NCBI RefSeq assembly: GCF_001468225.1
Contig: NZ_LNRU01000002.1
Location: 1-64,000 of the forward strand
Length of the DNA: 64,000 bases
Direction of reading: 5' to 3'
Origin: Sphingopyxis sp. H053
Lineage (GTDB): Bacteria > Pseudomonadota > Alphaproteobacteria > Sphingomonadales > Sphingomonadaceae
Shown: one piece after another, positions 43,892-50,869 of the stretch
Layout of the letters: every line of letters begins with the position of its first letter
Numbering within the stretch: the first letter of the stretch is position 1
The notes under the pieces: generated by a model
The model's input: only the letters and a program-made list of their open reading frames with translations
Databases searched by the model: none
What the model was told of the DNA's origin: nothing
Position numbers and translations under genes: made by a program

Positions 43892-44773
43892 CTAGCTGCG
43901 CGCGAGCTTTGTCAGTTCGGTCGCGAGGAAATCGAGGACGAGGCGGACGCGCGGGACGTGGCGCAGCCGTTCGTGGGTCAGCAGCCACAGCCCCGTCGTA
44001 TCCTCGGTCTTCGGCGGGATGCAGCGGATCAGGTCGGGTTCGCGATCGGCGATGAAGGCGGGCAGGATGGTGAGCCCCATGCCCGAGCGCACGCCTGCGA
44101 GCAGCCCCGATCCCGTGTCATATTGCATCACCACCGACTCTTCGAGCCCGTGCTGGCGCAGCCACGCCTGATAGGGTTCCCAGACGCCGCCGCCGCCGCC
44201 GATGAACGGATGCGTCGCAAGCTCAGCACGCCCGTGCGGAATGCCGTGGAGATCGGCATAGGCGCGGCTGCAATAGACGGTCCAGGGATTGTCGGCGATG
44301 CGGCGCCCGACGAGCCCCGCGCCCGCGGGCTGCTTGCTGCTGCGGATCGCGATGTCCGCAGCGCCCGCGGCGAGGTCGCGCGGCTCGTCCGACGTGTCGA
44401 GATGGATATGGATGCCCGGATGCGCGGCGCGAAGGTCACGCAGGATCGGCGGCAGGACGGTGACCGCGAAGATTTCCATCGTCGTCAGGCTGACCGTGCC
44501 GCCTGCATCGCGCGAGCGCGCGCCCGCCGCGTCGCCGAAGCGGTCGGCCGCATCGCGCACCGCGACAGCGCTTGCCACCATCGCCTCGCCCACCGGGGTC
44601 AGCGCATAGCCCGCCTGCCGCCGCTCGAACAGGTTGAGGCCCGTCGCCTCCTCGAGCGCCGCGATCCGCCGCGCGACGGTCGTCTGGCTGACGCGCATCG
44701 ATTGCGCGGCCGACAGCGTGCTGCCGGTCTCGGCAACGGCCAGAAAGGCCTTCAGGTCGTTCCAATCATACAT
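43892..44773 (-). CDS. LysR family transcriptional regulator
   Basis: 293 residues. The N-terminal winged helix reads DWNDLKAFLAVAETGSTLSAAQ, with the recognition helix SQTTVARRIAALEEATGLNLFERR, and the effector-binding periplasmic-like domain occupies the rest (TMEIFAVTVLPPILRDLRA onward). It is divergent from an UrcA gene and very likely controls the shared region, where a perfect palindrome lies 32 bases upstream of its start. Confidence 0.92.
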   Translation of the reverse strand: MYDWNDLKAFLAVAETGSTLSAAQSMRVSQTTVARRIAALEEATGLNLFERRQAGYALTPVGEAMVASAVAVRDAADRFGDAAGARSRDAGGTVSLTTMEIFAVTVLPPILRDLRAAHPGIHIHLDTSDEPRDLAAGAADIAIRSSKQPAGAGLVGRRIADNPWTVYCSRAYADLHGIPHGRAELATHPFIGGGGGVWEPYQAWLRQHGLEESVVMQYDTGSGLLAGVRSGMGLTILPAFIADREPDLIRCIPPKTEDTTGLWLLTHERLRHVPRVRLVLDFLATELTKLARS

Positions 44774-44804
44774 GACGCCTTGTGCGACATAATGGCCCCG
44801 CCCT

Positions 44805-44826
44805 CATTCTGCAATTTTGCAGAATG
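44805..44826. promoter_or_regulatory. Palindromic LysR-type operator
   Basis: Perfect inverted repeat cattctgcaa-tt-ttgcagaatg. It contains the T-N11-A pattern of LysR sites. Being 32 bases before the LysR start and about 100 before UrcA, it suits autoregulation and control of the divergent gene. Confidence 0.6.
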
Positions 44827-44924
44827 GCCGCGCAACATCGTTGCTCCTTTCGGCCGCAGCGATCGATTATTTCTGTCCCACCGGCTTCCTCCCCTCCTCC
44901 CAAGCCGGCCGATGGAGACTCAAG

Positions 44925-45254
44925 ATGCAAAAGCTTCTGATCCTCGCCGCCCTCGCTGCCGTATCGATCGGCCAGCCCGTATCGGCGCAAACCACACCCG
45001 CGAACCCGAGCGTCGCCGTGGCGCACCGCGACCTCGATCTTCGGACCGAGGCCGGCACCAAGGCGCTCGACCGCCGCATCTGGCGCGCCGTCGTCGAAGT
45101 GTGCGGCACCGCCCCCGATTTCGATATCGCGGGCAAGAATGACGTGCGGCAATGCCGCCGCGACACAAAGCGCGTCGCCTCGGCGCAGGCCGATGTGGTG
45201 GTCGCCAATGCGTCGCGCGGCGAGCCGATCCAGGTCAGCTCGATCCGCAACTGA
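44925..45254 (+). CDS. UrcA family protein
   Basis: 109 residues with signal peptide (LLILAALAAVSIGQPVSAQ). It has the UrcA pattern VAHRDLDLRTEAGTKALDRRIWRAVVEVCGTAPD, ending in a second short cysteine region (VRQCRRD). UrcA proteins are small periplasmic proteins of sphingomonads and Caulobacter with unknown function, often under control of metal or redox regulators. GATGGAGACTCAAG precedes the ATG. It is divergent from LysR. Confidence 0.85.
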   Translation: MQKLLILAALAAVSIGQPVSAQTTPANPSVAVAHRDLDLRTEAGTKALDRRIWRAVVEVCGTAPDFDIAGKNDVRQCRRDTKRVASAQADVVVANASRGEPIQVSSIRN

Positions 45255-45284
45255 CCGGCGGACCCAAGTTGCAGGGCCCGTCAA

Positions 45285-45328
45285 AGCCGGGGCCATGATT
45301 CGGGCACGATCATGGTCCCGGCTTTTCT
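45285..45328 (+). terminator. Rho-independent terminator of the UrcA gene
   Basis: agccggggccatgat and atcatggtcccggct pair as a 15-bp stem (one G-T pair) around an eight-base loop, followed by TTTTCTTT. It starts 30 bases past the stop. Confidence 0.85.
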
Positions 45329-45373
45329 TTAGGGGGTGCCTGCTGTTGGAGGTGGGCAGCTATTGTTGCCTCT

Positions 45374-45770
45374 TCGTCATCCCGGGCTTGACCCGGGACC
45401 CGCCTTCATTCTTCCCAACGGCAGCGGATCGAAACCGAGATCCTCGGCCAGATCGCGCCACGTCGGGTTCATCGCGTGGATCAGTTCATATTTCCACGGC
45501 CGTAACCATCGCTTGATGCGTTTTTCGCGCAGGATTGCCGAGTCCATTGCCTCGTGGCGTTCGAACCAAACGAGCCGCTTGATTTCATAGTCCTTGGTAT
45601 AGCCTTCGAACGTCTCTTCCCGATGCTGATAGATGCGCTGGACGAGATTCGACGTGACCCCGGTGTAAAGCGTGCCGTGGGAAGAACGCGCCAGAATGTA
45701 GACGCAGGGATAGCGTTCCATCGTCGCATGAAAAGACAAGGCAGGCCCCGGGTCAAGCCCGGGGTGACGA
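45374..45770. repeat. Family B element split by a GIY-YIG gene, copy B7
   Basis: The left arm (45374-45402, TCGTCAtcccgggcttgacc) and the right arm (45742-45770, ending TGACGA) are the two inverse arms of a family B element. Instead of the usual 20-30 bases they enclose a whole GIY-YIG gene. Confidence 0.82.
45377..45721 (-). CDS. GIY-YIG nuclease-domain protein (UPF0213-like)
   Basis: 114 residues of the small YhbQ-like GIY-YIG type. The domain is shown by CVYILARSSHGTLYTGVTSNLVQRIYQHR (G/C-V-Y, LYTG, Arg) and the glutamate in REKRIKRW. Catalytic residues look complete, so DNA cleavage is possible, but family members' roles are little known. The stop TGA is formed by the left repeat end, and the last residues GPGSSPG are read from the repeat. 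An ATG at 45721 lies 20 bases inside the right arm. This unusual position suggests the gene moves with, or acts on, the repeats. Confidence 0.87.
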   Translation of the reverse strand: MERYPCVYILARSSHGTLYTGVTSNLVQRIYQHREETFEGYTKDYEIKRLVWFERHEAMDSAILREKRIKRWLRPWKYELIHAMNPTWRDLAEDLGFDPLPLGRMKAGPGSSPG

Positions 45771-45822
45771 TGGGGACTGGCTGCTTTCGTTCAACAGCCT
45801 CCGGCGCAAACTTGCCCCGCCT

Positions 45823-46215
45823 TCACCCCCGCGCGTCGAACGCCATCCGCGCCCTTGCGACCTGTTCCAGATTGGCTTCAGCCCATACCCATACGCCGCA
45901 AAAGGCTTCGCCGAGACTGTGGCCGAGGTCGGTCAGGCAATATTCGACCTTCGGCGGGACGACGGGGTGGACCGTCCGCACCACCAGCCCGTCGCGCTCC
46001 ATCTGGCGCAAGGTTTGCGTCAGCATCTTCTGACTGATGCCGGGGACGCGGCGCGACAATTCAGTGAAGCGGCAGGTTCCGTGATCCTCCAGCTCCTCGA
46101 GAACGAGTAGAGTCCATTTGTCGGCGACTCGGCCGATCAGTTCGTTGACGAGCGTTTCGACGCGCGGATCGACCGGCGCATTCGGATCATAGGCGATTTT
46201 TTCGGGCGTGGGCAT
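45823..46215 (-). CDS. HxlR family transcriptional regulator
   Basis: 130 residues. The winged helix reads LIGRVADKWTLLVLEELEDHGTCRFTELSRRVPGISQKMLTQTLRQMERDGLVVR, the standard HxlR signature, with a basic wing VVPPKVEYCLTDLG. HxlR proteins respond to aldehydes, thiols or quinones and commonly repress a divergent reductase. The ATG at 46215 is preferred over longer frames. The divergent SDR gene starts 113 bases away. Confidence 0.93.
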   Translation of the reverse strand: MPTPEKIAYDPNAPVDPRVETLVNELIGRVADKWTLLVLEELEDHGTCRFTELSRRVPGISQKMLTQTLRQMERDGLVVRTVHPVVPPKVEYCLTDLGHSLGEAFCGVWVWAEANLEQVARARMAFDARG

Positions 46216-46236
46216 GGCGGAAAATTCAAATCTCTC

Positions 46237-46269
46237 TTTTGGGTAACTACGGCACTTTCGGGTGCCTAC
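46237..46269. promoter_or_regulatory. Candidate HxlR operator with two direct 14-mers
   Basis: tttTGGGTAACTAC (46237-46250) and tttcGGGTGCCTAC (46256-46269) match at 11 of 14 positions at a 19-base step, roughly two helical turns. They lie in the divergent gap of HxlR and its likely target. Spacing and partial symmetry suit binding of HxlR dimers. Confidence 0.4.
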
Positions 46270-46328
46270 TTTCTTTTGGAGAGTGTAGAGATATCTTTGC
46301 CTTCTCACCACCCCCTAAGGAGGCAAAT

Positions 46329-47072
46329 ATGAAAACCACAGGCAACACCATCCTCGTCACCGGCGGGGGTTCGGGCATCGGACTGGCGCTCGCGCAGCGT
46401 TGGCACGACGCGGGCAACAAGGTCATCGTCACCGGGCGCAATGCCGCGAAACTGGAAGCGGCGATCGCGGGGCGGCCGAACATGGCGGCGGTCGCGCTCG
46501 ACGTCACCGATGCCGATGCGATCGCGGCTTTCGCGAAGGAGATCGTCGCAAAATTCCCGAGCCTCAATGTGCTGGTCAACAATGCCGGGATCATGAACGC
46601 CGAGGATGCAAGCACGAAGCGCGACTTGTCGCAGGCCGAGGCGACGGTCGTGACCAACATCCTCGGTCCGATCCGGCTGATCGACGCACTGGTCGATCAT
46701 CTGGCGACGCAGGCGGACAGCGCGATCGTCAATGTGACGTCGGGGCTGGCGTTCGTCCCCTTCCCCAAGGCGCCGACCTATTCGGCGACCAAGGCGGCGA
46801 TCCACAGCTACTCGGTCGCGCTGCGCATCCAGCTCGCGGGCAAGGTCGAGGTGATCGAGCTGGCCCCGCCTGCGGTGCGCACCGACCTGACCCCCGGCCA
46901 GTCGACGCGCGAGGGCTATATGCCGCTGGACGAGTTCGCCGATGAGGTGATGGCGCTGTTCGCGGTCGAGCCAACCCCCGAGGAAATCCTGGTGCAGAAC
47001 GTCCTGCCGCTACGCAATGCCGAGGCGAGCGGGACGGTGCCGCAGGTGCTGGCGATGCTCGCGTCGCTTTAA
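46329..47072 (+). CDS. SDR family oxidoreductase, DltE-like
   Basis: 247 residues from the ATG at 46329, right after AAGGAGGCAAAT. The cofactor motif VTGGGSGIGLALAQRW, LVNNAGIMNAED, Ser in NVTSGLAF and YSATKAA (Tyr, Lys) are present. The closest type is the DltE-like group of SDR enzymes. It is divergent from a HxlR regulator, a pairing typical of repressor and inducible reductase, so it may handle a reactive carbonyl. Confidence 0.9.
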   Translation: MKTTGNTILVTGGGSGIGLALAQRWHDAGNKVIVTGRNAAKLEAAIAGRPNMAAVALDVTDADAIAAFAKEIVAKFPSLNVLVNNAGIMNAEDASTKRDLSQAEATVVTNILGPIRLIDALVDHLATQADSAIVNVTSGLAFVPFPKAPTYSATKAAIHSYSVALRIQLAGKVEVIELAPPAVRTDLTPGQSTREGYMPLDEFADEVMALFAVEPTPEEILVQNVLPLRNAEASGTVPQVLAMLASL

Positions 47073-47078
47073 TTGGCG

Positions 47079-47205
47079 ATCCTCCCGGTTGCACAGCAAT
47101 GGGGAGGTGGCAGCGCGAAGCGCTGACGGAGGGGCCATGACGCGGCCTCTCCACCACCCGCTTCGCGGGCGGTCCCCCTCCCCACGCTTTCAGCGCAGGG
47201 AGGAT
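47079..47205. repeat. Family E intergenic repeat, copy E3
   Basis: cctcccggttgc... to ...cagggaggat, interior in the same orientation as E1 (gaggtggcagcgcgaagcgc first). Lies between the SDR gene and rlmN. Confidence 0.85.
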
Positions 47206-47257
47206 CAACGGCGGAAGATTGCGCTTTTGCGCCTTCCCCACTATATGGCCGCGCATC

Positions 47258-48502
47258 ATGCAGATTCCCGGCCACATCGACCCCGTCACGACGGGCACCG
47301 TTCCCTTGCGCGGCGGCAACCGCATCGACCTGATCGGGCTGACGCGCGACGCGATCGGCGGCGTGCTGGTCGAGGCGGGCCTCGACGCCAAGGCCGCGAA
47401 GCTGCGCGCCAAGCAGATCTGGCACTGGATGTACCATCGCGGCGTCACCGATTTCGAGGCGATGACCGACATCGCAAAGGCGATGCGCCCCTGGCTGACC
47501 GACCGCTTCATCATCGGCCGCCCGACGGTGCGCGAGGCGCAGGTGTCGAGCGACGGCACGCGCAAATGGCTGCTCGCCGCCGCCGACGGCCAGGAATATG
47601 AGATGGTCTTTATCCCCGACGCCGATCGGGGAACCTTGTGCGTGTCGAGCCAGGTCGGCTGCACATTGAATTGCCGCTTCTGCCACACCGGCACGATGCG
47701 CCTCGTCCGCAACCTCGCCGCGGGCGAGATCGTCGGACAGGTGATGCTGGCGCGCGACGAACTCGGCGAATGGCCGAAGGGCACGATGGCAGGCTTTGGC
47801 CCCGATCCCGAGGATGACGATGACGAGGAAGGCGGCAACTACACCGCCGACGGACGCATCCTGACCAACATCGTGATGATGGGCATGGGCGAGCCGCTGT
47901 ATAATTTCGACGAGGTCAAGGGCGCGCTGAAGATCGTCATGGATGGCGACGGGCTTGCGCTGTCGCGCCGCCGCATCACGCTGTCGACGAGCGGCGTCGT
48001 CCCGATGATGGCGCGCGCGGGCGAAGAGATCGGCGTCAACCTCGCGGTCTCGCTCCATGCGGTGTCGAAGGAAATTCGCGACGAGATCGTGCCGCTCAAC
48101 CGCAAATATGGCATCGACGAACTGCTGAAGGCCTGCGCCGATTATCCCGGTGCGGGCAATTCGCGGCGCATCACCTTCGAATATGTGATGCTGAAGGACA
48201 AGAATGACAGCGACGACGATGCGCGCGAGCTTGTCCGGCTGATTCGCGAATATGGCCTGCACGCGAAGGTCAATTTGATCCCGTTCAACCCCTGGCCCGG
48301 CGCGATGTACGAATGTTCGTCGCCCGAGCGGGTGCGCGCGTTCAGCAACCTGATTTTCAAGGCCGGGATTTCGGCGCCGGTGCGCACCCCGCGCGGGCGC
48401 GACATCATGGCGGCGTGCGGGCAATTGAAGAGCGCGGCGACCAAGCCGAGTCGCGCCGAACTCGACCGGATCGCCGAGGAAAAGCAGGCCGCGCTCGGCT
48501 AA
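47258..48502 (+). CDS. rlmN: Dual-specificity 23S rRNA/tRNA adenine C2-methyltransferase RlmN
   Basis: Radical SAM enzyme methylating A2503 of 23S rRNA and A37 of some tRNAs. 414 residues. The cluster motif CTLNCRFC holds Cys135, Cys139 and Cys142, and the segments [17 protein letters not shown] and [19 protein letters not shown] are family hallmarks. An acidic insert [11 protein letters not shown] (about 187-197) lies before that, as in alphaproteobacterial RlmN. The ATG at 47258 is preferred over the earlier in-frame codon. Confidence 0.95.
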   Translation: MQIPGHIDPVTTGTVPLRGGNRIDLIGLTRDAIGGVLVEAGLDAKAAKLRAKQIWHWMYHRGVTDFEAMTDIAKAMRPWLTDRFIIGRPTVREAQVSSDGTRKWLLAAADGQEYEMVFIPDADRGTLCVSSQVGCTLNCRFCHTGTMRLVRNLAAGEIVGQVMLARDELGEWPKGTMAGFGPDPEDDDDEEGGNYTADGRILTNIVMMGMGEPLYNFDEVKGALKIVMDGDGLALSRRRITLSTSGVVPMMARAGEEIGVNLAVSLHAVSKEIRDEIVPLNRKYGIDELLKACADYPGAGNSRRITFEYVMLKDKNDSDDDARELVRLIREYGLHAKVNLIPFNPWPGAMYECSSPERVRAFSNLIFKAGISAPVRTPRGRDIMAACGQLKSAATKPSRAELDRIAEEKQAALG

Positions 48503-48504
48503 AT

Positions 48505-48524
48505 ACGCCTCCCGGCGTCTTTTT
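48505..48524 (+). terminator. Short terminator after rlmN
   Basis: acgcc-tccc-ggcgt (5-bp stem) followed by CTTTTT directly after the rlmN stop codon. Weak stem, so partial termination is likely. Confidence 0.5.
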
Positions 48525-48629
48525 CCCATCTTCGTAAGCGTCAGAAACCCGCGGATATGCGGGATTGCGACCGCATACCTATTCTATACTGTGTGGTAAA
48601 AATAACACAGGTAAGAAAATTGTCACATT

Positions 48630-48644
48630 CTGAACGATCCGTTC
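48630..48644. promoter_or_regulatory. Palindrome in the leader region of the outer membrane protein gene
   Basis: tgaacg-atc-cgttca, a perfect inverted repeat 83 bases upstream of the gene start. A looser pair, ctgtgt...acacag, lies just before it at about 48588-48609, overlapping a TATACT-like hexamer. Either could be an operator. Confidence 0.35.
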
Positions 48645-48726
48645 ATTGCAGCGACAGCCGCGAGCCCCATTTAGGGGGCGTCGCGACCCAAAGGGCGTGG
48701 CCGATTAAAAGCAGAAGGAAAAGAAC

Positions 48727-49179
48727 ATGAAGAAATTCGCAGTTGCAGCCGCTCTCCTGACGGCCATCGTTGCAACCCCCGCCATGGCCCAGGGCGAAGG
48801 CCGCGTCGAAGTGCGCGGCGGCTATGTCACGGGCAGCGGCCTCGACGACGCCACGCTTGGCGCCGCGGCCGGCTATGATTTCGACCTCGGCTCGACGGCA
48901 TTCGCCGGCGCCGAAATCGCGGGCGACAAGGTGCTGATCGACGGCGCCAAGGTCCAGTTCTCGGCCGGCGGCCGCGCGGGCGCCAAGGTCGGCGCCAACG
49001 GCAAGCTCTATGCCAACGCCGGTTACACCTTCGGCCAGATCGACGATCCCTATGTCGGTGCCGGCTACCAGCACAAGCTGGGCCAGAACCTCTACGCCAA
49101 GGCCGAATATCGCCACCAGTTCATCGAGAACTTCAGCGATTTCGACACCTTCGCGGTCGGCGTCGGCTTCGCTTTCTGA
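48727..49179 (+). CDS. Outer membrane beta-barrel (OmpA-like/opacity) protein
   Basis: 150 residues. Signal peptide VAAALLTAIVATPAMA, then eight amphipathic strands with alternating aromatic/glycine residues ending in the canonical C-terminal aromatic, VGVGFAF. It is a small eight-stranded barrel without the OmpA peptidoglycan domain. It carries its own leader and terminator. Ligand or role unknown. Confidence 0.88.
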   Translation: MKKFAVAAALLTAIVATPAMAQGEGRVEVRGGYVTGSGLDDATLGAAAGYDFDLGSTAFAGAEIAGDKVLIDGAKVQFSAGGRAGAKVGANGKLYANAGYTFGQIDDPYVGAGYQHKLGQNLYAKAEYRHQFIENFSDFDTFAVGVGFAF

Positions 49180-49209
49180 TCCTTTCGGAACAGCGAAACG
49201 AAACAAGAA

Positions 49210-49237
49210 GGGGCGGCCCGTCGGGCCGCCCCTTTTT
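49210..49237 (+). terminator. Rho-independent terminator of the outer membrane protein gene
   Basis: ggggcggccc-gtc-gggccgcccc, a perfect 10-bp stem followed by TTTTTATT, 30 bases after the stop. Confidence 0.9.
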
Positions 49238-49270
49238 ATTTGCCCTGTCGCTCAGCGACAGCGCGGATAT

Positions 49271-49984
49271 TCATTCCGCGTTCGGCAGCGCCTGTTCGAC
49301 CAGCGGCGCCAGCCCTGCGGCCACGACCGTCACCCCCTTGGCATTGGGATGCATATTGTCGCCGAGCATCAGCGCCTTGTCGGTAACGACATTGTCGAGG
49401 ATGAAGGGATAGAAGCTTGCGTCATATTTCGACGCGAGCTCGGGATAGATGGGGTTGAACTTCTTCGCATAGTCGCTGCCGAGATTGGGCGCGGCCATCA
49501 TGCCGGTGAGCAGCACCGGAATTTCGCGCTTTTTCAGTTCGGCGAGCATCGCGTCGAGATTGGCGCGCGTCTGGTCGGGGCCGATCCCGCGCAGCATGTC
49601 GTTGCCGCCGAGCCCGAGCACGACGAGCGCGGGCTTCGCCTTCGCATTATCGAGCACATAGGTCAGGCGCTGGCGCCCCGCGGCGGTGGTGTCGCCCGAA
49701 ACGCCGGCATTCTGGACGCGCGCGACGACGCCATCGTCGGCGAGCGCGGCCTGCAATTGCGGCGCGAGCCCTTCCTTCGGGCCAAGCTGGTAACCCGCGT
49801 AAAGCGAGTCACCAAAGGCGATCACGAGCGGCGCGTCGGCGGGGATTGCGGGCGCCGCTTTCGCCGCGACCTTGTCGTTGGTCGAAGCCGACGGGTTTTC
49901 CGCCGATCCGCACGCCGCGAGCGGTTGGCAAAGCGCGATTGCGCAACCATATATCAAGAAAGAGCGCCATCCGGCCGTTCTCAT
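49271..49984 (-). CDS. tesA: Arylesterase/lysophospholipase L1-like (TesA/SGNH)
   Basis: 237-residue lipoprotein (lipobox LAAC). SGNH hydrolase blocks are complete: FGDSLYAGYQL (Ser), QNAGVSGDT (Gly), LGGNDMLRG (Asn) and GDNMHPNAKG (Asp, His). Members hydrolyse acyl esters and thioesters in the periplasm. It starts 17 bases from the divergent ABC transporter ATPase, the widespread tesA/ybbA-ybbP layout. Confidence 0.93.
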   Translation of the reverse strand: MRTAGWRSFLIYGCAIALCQPLAACGSAENPSASTNDKVAAKAAPAIPADAPLVIAFGDSLYAGYQLGPKEGLAPQLQAALADDGVVARVQNAGVSGDTTAAGRQRLTYVLDNAKAKPALVVLGLGGNDMLRGIGPDQTRANLDAMLAELKKREIPVLLTGMMAAPNLGSDYAKKFNPIYPELASKYDASFYPFILDNVVTDKALMLGDNMHPNAKGVTVVAAGLAPLVEQALPNAE

Positions 49985-50001
49985 TTCAAAGGGTCCTCTC
50001 C

Positions 50002-50715
50002 TTGCCCGACGCCCAACGACCACTCGAGGCCTTGGCGCCCGAAGTGGCGATCGCCGCCCACAATGTGACGCTCACGCTTGGAAGCGACAAGGCCCCGGTT
50101 GAAATTTTGCGCGGCGTCGATCTGGAGGTTCCCGCGGGCGCCTCGGTCGCGCTGCTGGGACCGTCGGGGTCGGGGAAAAGCTCGCTGATGGCGGTACTGG
50201 CCGGGCTGGAACGCGCGAACGGCGGCAGCATCCGCGTCGCGGGCCTCGATTTCGGGGCGATGGACGAGGATGACCTCGCGAGGGCGCGACGCGGCCGGAT
50301 CGGCATCGTGTTGCAGGCGTTTCACCTGCTGCCGACGATGACCGCGCTCGAAAATGTCGCGGTGCCGCTGGAATTGGCCGGGATCGCCGATCCGTTCGGA
50401 CGTGCCGCGGCCGAGCTTGAAGCCGTCGGGCTCGGCCATCGCCTCACCCACTATCCCGCGCAGCTGTCGGGCGGCGAGCAGCAGCGCGTCGCAATTGCGC
50501 GCGCCATGGCAAGCTCGCCCGCGATCATCTTTGCCGACGAACCGACGGGCAATCTCGACACCGCGACCGGCCACGCGATCATCGACCTGATCTTCGCGCG
50601 CCGCGCCGCATTGGGCGCGACCTTGCTCATCATCACGCACGACCCCGAACTCGCCGAGCATTGCGACCGCGTCGTCGTGATGCACGACGGGAAAATCGAA
50701 GAGCGGGCCGCGTGA
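50002..50715 (+). CDS. ybbA: ABC transporter ATP-binding protein (YbbA-like)
   Basis: 237 residues from a TTG at 50002 preceded by AAAGGGTCC; no ATG is near, and the frame is closed to good starts further upstream by the divergent gene. Walker A GPSGSGKSS, Q-loop, signature LSGGEQQRVAIARAM, and Walker B IIFADEPTGNLD are complete, the LolD/FtsE type. It works with the downstream FtsX-like permease and with the TesA esterase across the divergent gap. Confidence 0.92.
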   Translation: MPDAQRPLEALAPEVAIAAHNVTLTLGSDKAPVEILRGVDLEVPAGASVALLGPSGSGKSSLMAVLAGLERANGGSIRVAGLDFGAMDEDDLARARRGRIGIVLQAFHLLPTMTALENVAVPLELAGIADPFGRAAAELEAVGLGHRLTHYPAQLSGGEQQRVAIARAMASSPAIIFADEPTGNLDTATGHAIIDLIFARRAALGATLLIITHDPELAEHCDRVVVMHDGKIEERAA

Positions 50716-50729
50716 GCGTGGCGAACCTG

Positions 50730-50867
50730 TCCTCCCTGCGGCGCAGCCATGGGGAGGTGGCAGCGGCGCAGCCGCTGACGGAGGGGCCTTGGCGCCGACG
50801 TCGCGGCCCCTCCACCATCTGCTTCGCAGACGGTCCCCCTCCCCACCGCTTCGCGGCAGGGAGGATT
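50730..50867. repeat. Family E intergenic repeat, copy E4
   Basis: cctccctgcggc... to ...cagggagga, lying inside the operon between ybbA and ybbP. The final agggaggat of the repeat serves as the ribosome binding site of ybbP. Confidence 0.87.
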
Positions 50868-50869
50868 TG

